Positions 23,576-35,975 of a stretch of 64,000 bases of DNA are shown here, piece after piece. Below the pieces are notes generated by a model, which did not search any database, was not told the origin of the DNA, and saw only the letters and a list, made by a program, of their open reading frames with translations. The stretch is from Ascochyta rabiei (Eukaryota; Ascomycota; Dothideomycetes; Pleosporales; Didymellaceae). Position 1 is the first letter of the stretch. The number at the start of each line of letters is the position of its first letter. The stretch lies in assembly GCF_004011695.2 (NCBI RefSeq), contig NC_082411.1, forward strand, positions 1,286,001 to 1,350,000, written 5' to 3'. Position numbers and translations under genes: made by a program.

Positions 23576-26490
23576 GACCTAAGCTACTATAAGTCTTAAA
23601 CTAGATTATCTAGGCTTACTGTCCTTAAAGAGGGACTAAGATAACCTACCTGTAGGAGAGCTAGTAGAGCGTAAGGTAACACCTCCCTCTGTAGATAAGG
23701 AGATATCTAAACAGACACTAAGTGTCTATAGTGCCTTAAGAAGATCTGTAGGTCCTCTAGGTAGTACACCTTACCTTAGAATTTGTATCTATAGGGCAGC
23801 TTTAGCTAGAGAAGGCTAAAATAGCCTAGAAGTAGGTAATTAATAATAGGAGTTAGAAAACTTGCGCAAATAGTTAAAAGAGATAAAAGACTAAGAGGAA
23901 CTTTTCTTTCTTTATAAACTTAGACGTAAATATAACAAAGGAGATCTAGTAATAATCCTATCCTTCTAAAAAGTACTAAAAGAAGTAGAGAAACTATAAT
24001 CTTCCTTATTTATAAATCTTCTATAACCTAAACCCCTATAGAAGTACATAAAGCGCAACTACGCTAAATATAACTATTAGGAGAGAGATTATAAGTAATA
24101 CTTCCTCTAATCTCTAGTAAATTTCCTTATAGAGGAATAAAAGATTAACTTTAGCATAAGGTACCTCTTAGAGAACCTAAAGATGTTGTAGTAGGCCTAC
24201 TGCACAACTAACTACTATAATTAGCTAACCTAGGAACTAACGTAGTAAGAGCTAAAAAGAATTATACTAGATACTCTAGGAATACTAGCTAAATATAAGT
24301 AAGCAGTATATAAATCCTTAAAGCAATATAAGTAGTAGAAATCTTAGTCTCCTACAGATCTGCTAGAGTTTATACGTCTACTATAGGAAGAACTAGGCAA
24401 CTTACATATACTAAAGCTTTAAGTCCTAGAATATGTTACTATACTGCTCCCTAGCATATAAAAAGACTTATTCCTTATCCCCTATAATGAAAGGGACACA
24501 ATCCTAAAGGTAGAGGAACAAGCTAATATTATTAACTAGAGACTAGGTTATTATAGCTAATAGCTACCTAAGAAGACTTTAGCTAAGGGTAAGGCAACTA
24601 ACAAAGGACTACAGAAGCACTAATTTAGTAACTCTAGGTTAGAGGGGAATATAAAAACCCTAAAAAAGTTATTTAAGTCTAAGAAGTTCTATAAGGACCT
24701 AGTAAAGGGCAAAAGGGGCTAAGATAGGCTACACAAGGCCTAAAACGCGTGCCTTAAGTACAGAAAAACTAGTTACTACTGTCCTAACTGCCTAAAGCTA
24801 AAGTTAAACTAGAAAGACCCTGCTCTAGATAAGTTAGGAAAAGACAAGGGGCCTAAGACCTAATCTCCTCTCTTATAGCCTATATTAAATTATCTAAGAA
24901 GAAGAAAAAGAATATCTCTCTTTATAAGGCAGTGTACCTAGAATATATATACCTACTTACAGTTAAAACATCTATAGGCAACGCAGAGAATATAGAAGCC
25001 TTAATAGATAGAGGGTTATAACTAAACTTAATTTTAGTTCTTCTAGCAAAGAAGTAGGATCTAGAGGTTACACTATTAAATAAAATAGTGGCTAAAGGTG
25101 TAGGTAGAGCAGAATTGCCTATCTATAGAGTAACTACAGCAGAAGTATCTATTATTAACTCCTGTAGAAGACTAGAGGTCTAACAGATACCTTTTGTAGT
25201 TATAGACCTACAAAGGTACAAGATATACCTTAGATTACCCTAGATTAACTAGACAAACCTTAAGCTAAGCTATTTAAGCTAGCGTATGCTCTTCTAAGGG
25301 AAGAAGTATAGGGACTCTCCTAAACTAAAGAAAATAGCGTTAGAAGATACTAAAGAGTTTAAACGCACTATAAGAAGTCCCTTAGTAGACGTTTATATAT
25401 GTATAGTAAACTTAGTAGGTACACACAATCTAATATCTGCTAAAAGAGGCCTAATTCTAGAAGTATATTACAATTATACGTACTTAGGATTAGAAGATAA
25501 TACTTAGGTCCTACTAGAGTATAGAGAGCATAACCTAGCAATTAATATTATAGAAGGAGCTACTTCCCTCTACTAACTATTATATAGGCTATCCGCAATA
25601 GAATTAGAGATACTTAGGAGGTATCTAGCAGAATATCTACAACGTAGCTGGATACAACACTTAAGGTTGCTAGCAGGGGCGCCTATTCTCTTTTTAAAGA
25701 AGAAAGACAGCAACCTATAACTATATGTAGACTATAGAGGTCTAAACAAGATAATAGTTAAAAACTACTATCTATTACTACTAATTATAGATTTACTAGA
25801 ACAACTAGCATAAGCTAAGTTCTATACTAAACTAGATGTATATAAGGCGTATTACTGTATCTAAATTAAGAAAGAGGATAAGTAGAAGACTACTTTTTAA
25901 ACTAGGTATAGACATTTTAAGTATATAGTAATGCTGTTTAGACTTATAAATACTCCTACCTTATTTTAGGCCTTTATAAACAAGGTACTAATAGGATTAG
26001 TTAATATAACTTATATTATGTATCTAGACAACATATAAGTATACTCTAAGACAGAGGAAGACTACGTTAGACACGTTAAGGAGGTCTTAGAGAGGCTTTG
26101 CAAAGTAAACCTCTATATGCGCTTAGACAAGTATAAATAGCACTATTAACGCATAGAGTACCTTAGGTACATAGCCTTACCTAAAGGGGTATATTTTAAC
26201 CTAGACAGGGTTAAAACAATCTAGGAATAGCTAATCCTGCGTACAGTTTGTAATATCTAAGTATTTATAGGCTTTATAAACTACTATTAGAGGTTTATTA
26301 CAGGGTTTTCTAAATTAGCCTTACTATTAACCTAATTGAGCTAGAAAGGGCCAAATTTGGCTAAATCTGGTTAAGTAATAAGGAAGGAGGAGAGTTAGCC
26401 TCTTAAGCTAAGCAAAGAATCCCTATAAGCTTTCTAGAATATAAAGGAATTATTTATTAATACACCTATCTTAGTTTATTTTATACCTAG
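23576..26490 (+). mobile_element. plus-oriented Ty3/gypsy element, gag to RNase H, cut at 26,490
   Basis: Plus-strand translation shows a decayed zinc knuckle near 24,740-24,800, an aspartic protease-like segment IEALIDRGLQLNLI (near 24,990), the RT lead-in IELEILRRYLAEYLQRSW (near 25,600), then PILFLKKKDS, TKLDVYKAYYRIRIKKED and MYLDNIQVYS (YxDD box near 26,015), and the start of RNase H (NTPILVYFIPS). Coding similarity ends exactly where the LTR at 26,491 begins, so the rest was separated by that insertion or lost. Protease-to-RT spacing and wording resemble the 12,592-19,928 element, so they are probably relatives. Confidence 0.8.
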
Positions 26491-26745
26491 TGTGCCGGTG
26501 CACACGGTGACTTCCTTAGTAAGAACTAGGATACTTAGCTAGTGTACGTAATCTGGCCGGCAGAAGGGTATAAGAGACCTTAACAGGAACTGTTAAGGCA
26601 CAACACCTATAATAACAACTAGAAACACTTACCTATATAATTTAACTACTGTATTACCTGTCTCCTTAACCCTTAATAATAATAATAATAAGTATCCTTC
26701 CTAATGTGCCTGCTAACAAGATGCTTTAATACTTATACTAGAATA
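26491..26745 (+). repeat. LTR, family also at 47,081 and 61,784
   Basis: Starts TGTGCCGGTGCACACGGTGA and ends ACTTATACTAGAATA. It aligns along its full length with 47,081-47,335 and, in reverse complement, with 61,784-62,039, where the end reads GGAACA before mutation. Confidence 0.85.
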
Positions 26746-26794
26746 AAATAGTAACCTAACTAAGGGGCACAGTATAGTAGGCAACATTAAAATT

Positions 26795-27017
26795 CTGCTA
26801 CTCTAAAGGCTAGGGTATTGTTTAGGAATTATCCTGTTAACTCTAGACTAGGACGTTCTTATCTAAATATCTGCTACTCTAAAGGCTAGGGCACAGCCTA
26901 GGAATTATCCTGTTAATTCTGGACTAGGACGTTATTATCTAAATATCTGCCACTCTAAAGGCTAGGGCACGGCCTAGGAATTATCCTGTTAATTCTGGAC
27001 CAGGATGTTACTATCAG
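26795..27017. repeat. 76-base tandem repeat, three units
   Basis: Units begin at 26,795, 26,871 and 26,947, each starting CTGCTACTCTAAAGG or a close variant and containing GGAATTATCCTGTTAA. Units 2 and 3 are nearly identical; unit 1 is more diverged. It lies just inside the LTR at 26,491 and so occupies the leader of that element. A shorter direct repeat (TTAGCCCTATTCCTTAGGA, two copies) follows near 27,157-27,200. Confidence 0.85.
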
Positions 27018-27464
27018 ACCTATTATTTAGAAAATAAGAAAAATAAGCTTAAAACAAGGTAGGTATTTAGTTAACCTAGAAAAGCCTTAGTAAAGGGACT
27101 ATCTTAGTCTAATTTCTAATGCTTATTATATATATTATCTGTACAGTTCTACTTAGCCCTATTCCTTAGGACCTACTTAGCCCTATTCCTTAGGACTTAG
27201 GACAAGGGGAACATAAAAGACAGGGACTAAGCTGCTCTAACAGACAGAGTAATTAAGATTACTTTAATTATAAGAAACTATTATCTACTTAATATAATAG
27301 ACTACTAAGGATTAATATACACTACTATAGACAACCCTTTAGACTCTATAGAGACACTGTCTTCCCTAACAGGAAACAACTGTTAGGTTGTTATTCTAAT
27401 AAAGGGAAGGTCTATCTAACTATCCTTTAATAGAAAGGAGGTTATAGAGTTCCTTAATAACTAT

Positions 27465-29334
27465 TGTACCGGTGCACAGAGTAACTACCTCGGTAATACT
27501 AGTGAACAGGGGGGATAACCTCGGCAATCCCTTAGGTGCCAGGTATAAGAGGGGCATCCATCCATCTAATAGACCTTACCATCTACCTACTCTCAATCTA
27601 TCTCTCTACATCTATCCTCTCTTTTGTCTCTCTCTCTCTGCCTACTAACGGGTGCTTCCTACTCCTGTTCACTATAACTATATAGTAGAAAACAGAGGGT
27701 TAAGTAATAAGTAGAAGGTTAGGGTCCTCCCTAACTACTACTATAATTACTATAGGAGGTTTATTAAACGCCTAAAACTATACGCTTTAGACAATTAGGT
27801 TAAGCTTTAGATTGCTATAAAGGATTACTAGAAAGACTAGGACACTGCTTAACGCATAGGTAATTAAGCGTTCCTTAAAGCCTATATTAAAGAAACCTCT
27901 TAAGCCTTCCTTAGACTATTACACTACTATACTAACTTTATAGTGTATAGTAATATATATTAGAAGAATAATTAAATTCTAACATCTAAGGAAGGATACT
28001 ACTTCTTCTTAGGACTGCTAAAGGTTAATAAAGACCTTATCCTTTTTAATATGCAAAACAGGCTAGATATAAAGGATTAATCTTTATTTATACTTAATAG
28101 TATCTATAATTTTATAAAAAGGGTATATAAGCAGCGCTAAGGCCTGAAGAAATTAGCACTTAGAAGGGATAATAAATATACTAAGGAAACCTAGCGCCTT
28201 ATAAACAGCACTAAGGAGCTAATTAACGCTAAGTCTATTATTACCTAGGCTAAGGATTAACTAGCTAGTTAGGGTAGTAAGAGCAAAACACCTCTACCTC
28301 CTAGTGTTAATAAAGACGTTAAAGAGCTTGTCTAGGCAATAGGCAGATAGAAGTTATCCCTAGTAGAGGTTAGCACCCTTATAAACTCTAACAATTAGAT
28401 AAGAGAGATCCTTTAGTCTCCTACTAATTACGCCTACTTTATTTCTTAAGCAACTAGAGCTAGTGCTACCTAGGAAAGGAACGATAGCTCTTACATTACT
28501 AACGCACCTAGGAACATTAACCTAAGACAAGGAGTAAACTACTCCTAAGGAAGAGAGTATAGTAACTCTTATAACATATGTAGAGAGCTAAACTACTAAG
28601 CCTATAAGTATAAATTATACAGAGCACTTACCTATATAGGGTAGTGTAGTTTTTAACTTAACTAAGACAGTTAACGCAGATACTACTTTAGCCCTGCTTA
28701 CTATTAAATTAAACCTATCTAAGGATCTGTCCTGCCTACGTATTAACTTAATTAGTTAAAATAGAAGATTTAAGAGTACTTTAAAGTTTTACAGGATGTC
28801 TTAGACTAGCTAGCCTCTGTAGTTAAGCCTAATCTATTTAAAGGTATAGACTCTAGGCCTAGAGGGGTAATGTATAGATCTAGGCTAGGCCTAGATATAT
28901 AGAGAAAGATTATTAGAAGTGTTAGCGCACTAACTATAATAGATAATTATAAGCTAGACTATAAGTTAATGCACTCTTTTTAGAACTTCTAGATCCTTAA
29001 CAATAACTATTACAAAGTTTATAGTTTTAATTATATTAATAACAGGGACATTATACTAAGGGCATATAACGTTAAAGATAGCTCCTCCTTAAATGTAGTA
29101 ACTAGGTTAGATAAGGCACGTAACTGCTAAGTTAATACTGTCCTAGAAAGAGCTTAGAGAGCTGCAGTTAGGAAAGAAAGACCTTTAATGTTTTAATAAG
29201 CTACAGTTAAGAAAGCATACAATAATGCTAGAGATAAGTTAGTAGTAGATATTAAAGACTTATTAGGGTTAAGCCCTTTACTAATAGAGAGTAAGTAAAT
29301 AATATCTTTTACTAGCTAACCTTATATTTAGCTA
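27465..29334 (+). pseudogene. LTR-like start and gag-like remnant
   Basis: 27,465 starts like the 255-base LTR (TGTACCGGTGCACAGAG) but diverges after about 30 bases. A pyrimidine-rich stretch follows (27,590-27,660). From about 27,690 the plus strand has codon-like structure broken by TAG/TAA, in the position expected of gag. No conserved motif survives. The pogo element at 29,337 interrupts it. Confidence 0.4.
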
Positions 29335-29336
29335 TA

Positions 29337-31199
29337 ACGTACTCCACGGGTAAGCGGATCAAACAGGTAAGCGGATCACTCTGCCAAGACCACACCAAAC
29401 CTCCACCTTACCACGCAATGCCTCAACAACAACATTAATCTACGCCCTTAAGAGAAGCTGCGATACAGCTTGCGCTCCAGGCAATTAAACAAGACGCAAC
29501 GCTTACCCTGTAACGCGCTGCAGCTATATATAACGCGCCTTACAGCACACTACACGCTTAATACACAGGACAACCTGCACAAGCTGATTATACGCCAGTT
29601 TAACAGATTATAGACTAGACTAAGGAGGACGTGATTGCTAAGTACATCCTTAAGCTAGATGCACAAGGATTTGCCCCTTAGCTGGCTGCTGTAGCTAATA
29701 TAGCTAATTCTTTGCGTGCTAAGCGCAATATAGGCCATGTTAGCATAAACTAGCCTAACATGTTTATTAAGCGCCGCCCTAACCTTAAAGTAAGGTTTAA
29801 TCGCAAGTACAACTATAAGAGAGCCCTCTGTAAGGATCTAGAGATTATTAGGGGCTAGTTTAGGCTTGTAGCAAATGTCAAAGCTAAGTATAGCATCTAG
29901 GACAATAACACGTATAACTTTAATAAGACAGGCTTTATAATAGGCCAGATATTAACAGGAGCAGTTGTTACAGGCTTAGAGCGTTAAGGACAGCTAAAGG
30001 CAGTGCAGCAGGGCAATTAAGAGTGGACAACAGTTATACAGGGCATTAATGGCACAGGGTAGGCTATTCTACCCTTCATTATCTTTAAAGGCCGCAACCA
30101 CCTCTCTGCCTGGTACAAAGAGGACAATCTGCCCTATAACTGGGTTATTAGAGTCTCTAAGAACAGATAGACTACTAACAAGCTTAGTCTAGACTGGTTA
30201 AAGCACTTTAATGCCTATACAAAGACGCGCACCTAAGAAGTACACTAGCTGCTCCTTATTAACAGCCACAAGAGCCACAACTCCCTTAACTTCTAACAAT
30301 ACTGTAAGGAAGCAAAGATTGTTACACTGTGTATGCCTCTACACTTATCTTACCTCTTATAACTACTAGATATAGGTTGTTTTGCCCCTCTAAAGAAGGT
30401 ATATAGGCGCTAAGCTAAGAATCTTATATATAACTACATTACTTATATTACTAAAACTAAGTTCCTACTATGCTTTATAGACGCCTATAAGGAGACATTT
30501 ACTTCTAGCAATATCTAAGGAGGCTTCTAAGGCGCTAGAATAGTCCCCCTTAACCCAGAACGGGTCATAATAGGTCTTGATGTCCGCCTACGTACCCTAC
30601 CGCTACCTACTGTAGAAGATGAGCCCTGGCAGTCCCAAACCCCAAGCACTACCCTACAATTAGGGTCGCAATTAACGCTGGTTCAAGAGAGGATTCAAAG
30701 GCATGCAAGCAGCTTACTAACTTTAATAGTTAAAGCCTTTAAAAAGCTTGCTAAAGGCGCAGCTATAGTAGCGCACAAGCTGGTGTTGGCTTAAAGGGAG
30801 ATTACTAGGCTTCGAGCAGCAAATAAGGCTGCTATGCGACGTAAATTGCATAAAAGAAAGCAATTACAGCAGGAGGGAGTCCTAACAGCTAAGGAAGGCC
30901 TTTAATTAACTACTCTAACTGAGTTTGGGGCACGTGGTGATGGTAAGAAGGCAAAGAAGCAAGTGTGCGCTAAAGGAGGGGAAGTAACCTAAAGACGCTG
31001 TACAAAGTGCTACAATGTTAGACATAACTCGCGTACATGTAAGAAGGCTGTAGAAGATGTTTCTAAATAATATTATGTACTGCACTACTGTATACAAGGC
31101 CAAAGTAGGCTAATGCGAGCTATAATAGGGTAGAGATTTAGTGTGGTCTTGGCAGAGTGATCCGCTCACCCGTTTGATCCGCTCACCCGTGGAGTACGT
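29337..31199 (+). mobile_element. pogo/Fot1-like DNA transposon, family 1 copy A
   Basis: 1,863 bases flanked by TA (29,335-29,336 and 31,200-31,201). The terminal inverted repeats begin ACGTACTCCACGGG and contain a doubled 12-base word GTAAGCGGATCA / GTGAGCGGATCA. It lies inside the degraded gypsy region and is less mutated than its surroundings, so it is younger. The transposase frame (29,418-31,070) is full length but broken. Confidence 0.9.
29418..31070 (+). pseudogene. pogo-like transposase, family 1 copy A
   Basis: A single 551-codon frame without frameshift, interrupted by many TAA/TAG codons. It would encode an N-terminal psq/CENP-B-type DNA-binding region (IQLALQAIKQDATLT; KRRPNLKVRFNRKYNYKRAL), a DDE domain and a C-terminal zinc knuckle (CTKCYNVRHNSRTC). 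Two of the three catalytic positions read Asn: N169 in YNFNKTGF and N282 in LLLINSHKSHNS; D318 remains in LLDIGCFAPLKK. The G-to-A change at each site fits RIP on the opposite strand. Not functional. Confidence 0.85.
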
Positions 31200-31499
31200 T
31201 ATGCTATTATTAAACTACTATTATAAGAGAGGGTATTAGAAACTATTAAACTATTAAATTAGCAAAAGAGGAAGCATTTAATAACTGGCTTAGATAATAG
31301 AATAGCGGACCTACTTAAACTATCTAAAAACAAGATTCTAACTGCAATTCTTTATTAAGAAGTATAAGGGATTACTGTTAGAGACTTACTCTCCTAGGGT
31401 TATATCTAAGTAATGTTCTAGAAGCTTATAAAGGAGTTAGACTCTAACCTAATAGTTAGCAGGAGCGTTAACGTAGTAATCCTAGGAGCTAGGGGTTCT

Positions 31500-31546
31500 A
31501 GCTAATTAGGAGTTGACAGGTCTTACTAGTTAACTGCTAATTAGCT
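31500..31546. repeat. 47-base hairpin, copy 1
   Basis: Arms AGCTAATTAGGAGTT and AACTGCTAATTAGCT fold back on each other. A second copy with four base differences lies 4.4 kb downstream at 35,929. It lies just upstream of the protease-like region. Confidence 0.6.
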
Positions 31547-34500
31547 AGAAATTATAAGGGTCTGCACTAGCGCTAAGTTTAGCAAAAATTACTCTGCAAT
31601 TAGGAACAGTAGGACTTAATACTTTAATGTTAGATTAGAGAGGAATGCTTACAGGAGCTACTAAGTAGAAGCACACAGCAATACATAGGATAATAAAGAT
31701 CCTCTAAATAAGCTAGCTAAAACTATAGAAACTACCAAGTTAGAGATTCTAGTGTACTAAGATTTACTAATATGCTAGGCTTACATTAGGTTACATACAG
31801 TTAGCTGCTTAATTAACACTAGAGCTTAGATAAATTTAATAAGGTTTAGTGCTTCTTAAGCGCTAGGAATAGTGTACAAAGAAATAACACACCTAATAGG
31901 AAAAGAGTAAGGTATTAATACGGCTAATAGTAGTATAGATCTATTTGTTAGAACGTTGTAGAATGTTCTAGTCTAGATTAGAGAAGTTACAACCTTAACG
32001 CACTTTAGACTTATAAGGAACCTAATAAGATTAGTTATCCTTAGAACGCTATAGTGCTTGTTAGTAAGACTAGATATATAGTACAACGTTTTTAAAAGAA
32101 CTACATACTGTATTATATCTAATAATAGTAGGAGGAACACTACCTTTATTACATTAGACCTATCTCCTTACTACTCTACTCTAGTTAAGCATAACTAGGA
32201 TAAGGGAAAAGTTAGAGGAACTTCTTAATTAGGCTAGGATGTTCTGATACTAGTAAAGACCTAATAACACTAAAGTTCTGTTACTTAGCAGAAGTAAACT
32301 ACTACTTCCTACGTACAACTATAGATTTAGGAATCTTAAAGGGCCTAAGTAGTTTTATCTTTACACAGAACAATGCTAGCAGTCTCTAATAGATCTCTAA
32401 GGGAGGGGACCCTAGGCAAGTACATGCAGATAAGGACAATCTTATCTTACTATCCTAAATAAACTTATAATTATTAAGGATAAGAAGTTAGTATAATATA
32501 GTTAAAAACTAAGAAGTTAATACACTCTATAAACAAGTAGGGGTAAAGGTTTAACCTGTTAATAATCTATAACCTAATAAACCTATAGAACTTAGTTAGG
32601 AAGACTAGAAAAGAGTTGCATATAAACAACAACAGCTAATACTTAGTTTAAGGCTACATAATATTAGGCCTTTTAATTACTTATTTAAAAGGCAATATGC
32701 CCTGTTCCTAAGAGGAAAAAGGCTTACTCCCTAGAGAATAAAAGATTAGAAGTTTGGCAATACTCTATTCCTAGCAGAGATAGCACTCTTTAAGGAAATA
32801 ATCCTAAACAGAGAAGCAGGTATAGCTTTTACTTTTTTAAAATCTAGGCAGATTTAAAAGGAGGTTTCTTCTCTATACTAAATTAGAACAATTCTATATA
32901 AAGCTTAGCAGGTTAAGACCTTCCCTATTACAAGAGGTCTAGAAGGAGAACTTATTAAGATGTTAAATAAAAGATTAGAATAAGGAACACTTAAGCAATG
33001 TAACAGCTAATACAGAAACCTATAGTATTTAGTGTCCAAGAAAAACAGTAGATTTTAGTTTATTAATAACTCTTAATATATAAACAGGGTCTCTATTTAA
33101 GATGCAGGAACCCTACTAACTACAGATAAGTTCTCTAAGAGGTTTACTAGCTATAAGATTATATTACTTATAGACATCTTTTCTAGTTATAACTAGATAA
33201 TACTGTATAAAGATAGCAGAGACATAACAGCAGTTATAACGCTAATTAGCCTTTTATAATTATAAACCCTAGTTTAAGGGGCTACTAACTTAGTAGCTGT
33301 CTTCTAAAGAATTATAACAAAGATTCTTAAGGATTACTAGCTAGATACACTTCCTTTCCTTAATAATATTACTAGCAGTAGTCTAAAGACAGATTATAAT
33401 AGCAAGGAGACTTTACCTAGTGTTAGGCAATATGTGCTTAAGCACACCTAGCAACTAGATAGGGTCCTTACAGACGTAGAAAGAGCTAGAGGCACAGTAT
33501 TAGGACTTAAATGCTACTAGGGACACAATTAATTAGGGGTAGTTAGCTACAAAGTTTTAGTAGAAGGACAATATCTAGTATAAAAGAAAGTTACTAAAAT
33601 TATAAATTAGCTAGAGTGTTAGAACCTAAAGGAGGTCTAGATGTTTATAGGAATTGTAGTTTACTACTATATCTAGATACCCTTGTTTGCCTTAAAAGCA
33701 AAGCTACTATTCTAGTTATTAAAGAATAACGTAGTATAGCAATAGGGCAACGCAGAACAGAGCTTAATATTACTCCTAAAAGAGCATATTATTAACGCAC
33801 CTACGCTTATAAAAATATCTTTTAAAAATCTTAGTTTAGTGTTTCTCTTAGTTAATGCAAGTAATAAAGGCGCAGGAGCATGCCTTAAACAAATAGGCCT
33901 AGATAGAAAACAACACCTATGCAGATTCGAAAGCACTGTCTAGCTTAAGGCAGAAAGTAGGTAGCACTTAATAAAGCTTAAATATAAGGTAGGTATTTAG
34001 GCACTTAAAAAGTTTAGGATGTAGCTATATAGTATACACTTTATTATTGAGACTAATACCTAAACATTAATTGCCTAGCTAAACAGGTTATTATTAGACC
34101 TTCTAGGCTTAGTTATAAACAGGTAGCTTACTGCAATTCTACTCTAGGACTTTAAAATACGCTATGTACTAGGAAAGAAGAATATAGTTACAGACGCACT
34201 ATTAAGATACCTAAAGCTAGAGGGGTAGGAGAACCTAGATAAACCTAAATCTGACGTTAAAGAGTTTGTTTAAAACCTAATAGCAAACGTAGTGTTAGGT
34301 AACTAGGTTAACACAAGGACTACCTAGATTCTAAGACAGAAATACTCCTAGGAATTAGAGGATATTGCTGTTTTTCTACACTCCCTAAAGACCCTAGTTA
34401 GGTTAAGTAGGAAAGAGTGCAGGGCTTAGAAGAAGAGAGCTATAAACCTCTTTAAGAGGGACAGCTACTTATTCTAAAAAACATTAAGGAATATTACTAT

Positions 34501-35928
34501 TAGGCGTGTAGTTAATAATGTAGATATCTAAACTACAGTTATATACAACATCTACTAAACTATTAGTTATAGGGGTATAAACGCAGTATTCTCTTTATCT
34601 CTTAATAATACTACTAGCTTAACATGTATAGGAGTGTTAAGAGAAAAATCTCTACATATAAGAAGTACTAATTTAGAGTAACTAAGATTATAAAGGATAT
34701 GCTAACAAGTACCTACTCCTATACGCTGTAGGAGTTAGTTACTATTAACGTTATGCACATGCTAATAAGCAGAGGCTTCTAGTACCTAGTTATAGCTAGA
34801 GAATACTTAAGTAGGTAGATAGAGGCAAGGGTGCTTTACAATAACAAGTTATTAATAGTAGCAAAGTTCCTATATAAAGACATTGTCTGTAGGTAGAGCA
34901 CTATAAGAAGACTTATAGTTAACAGCAGACTAGACTTTACTAAAGTAGTTAAGAGGCTTACTTTAATCTACAGGATTAAGAGGGTGCAGGCATCTGCACA
35001 CAACCCTTAAGTAATAGGAAAAGTAGAAGGTAGATATAAACCTATTGTTAACGCACTTACAAAGCTTAAGGGGTCTTAGGTAGACAACCTCCTAATAGTG
35101 CTCTTAGCTAACAGGATCTCTATACAATCTATAGGATACTTAGCATATTAACTTATTACTAGCTAGAACCTAGTTCTTCTAATTAAACTATTACTACTAA
35201 CATAGCAAACACTACTATTCTAGAAGGTTAAGAACAGAGCTTAACTACTTGCAATTAGAGCTATGTAGTTAGATCTCTAGGATTAGTTCCTAAAAGATGC
35301 AGTTAGCATAACTAATTAACTAAGAGCGTTAAAAAAGGAATATTAGGATAATAACAACAAAGTTTAGCATAAGCAGATTAACCCTAGAGACCTAGTTCTA
35401 CTGTAGGACTTAGTAGGACAAATTAACATATCTAGAGATAAGAAGTTAAGAAAGAAGTAGCTTAGGCTATACTAAGTTTAACTTAATAGAACATAGCTAG
35501 ATAGGGGCACCTATTTGCTTAAAGACCTTAACAGAACTAGTATGCTACATACATACTAGGGTAGAGAATAAAGAAGTTCTGTAAGCGTTTACTAGAGGAT
35601 ATTTAGTTAGAAGAGAAGGGACATATAAAGGTATAGAGAGAAGATACCTAGAATTAAAACTATAAGAACATGTTTCTACAGAGCAGATAAAGTAAGGCTG
35701 CTAAGAATTTAAGTAACCCTATTCTAGCAGGCAAGGGAAGAACAATAGCTAGTTACAATTTACTAAGTATTAAAATCTACCCTTAACCTTTTATATAGTA
35801 TAAAAGACTGTAATATAAAATATATAATAATTTATCTAATTAAGACTCTAATAATAAGGAATAGCAGTGCAGCCTATAGGACAGACTGCTGAAGATAGGG
35901 AGGTAGCGTCCTAACTGCCGAAGCCACA

Positions 35929-35975
35929 AGCTAATTAGCAGTTGCTAGGTCTTACTAGTTAACTCCTAATTAGCT
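35929..35975. repeat. 47-base hairpin, copy 2
   Basis: Same orientation and length as 31,500-31,546, with arms AGCTAATTAGCAGTT and AACTCCTAATTAGCT. It lies near the end of the integrase region. Confidence 0.6.
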
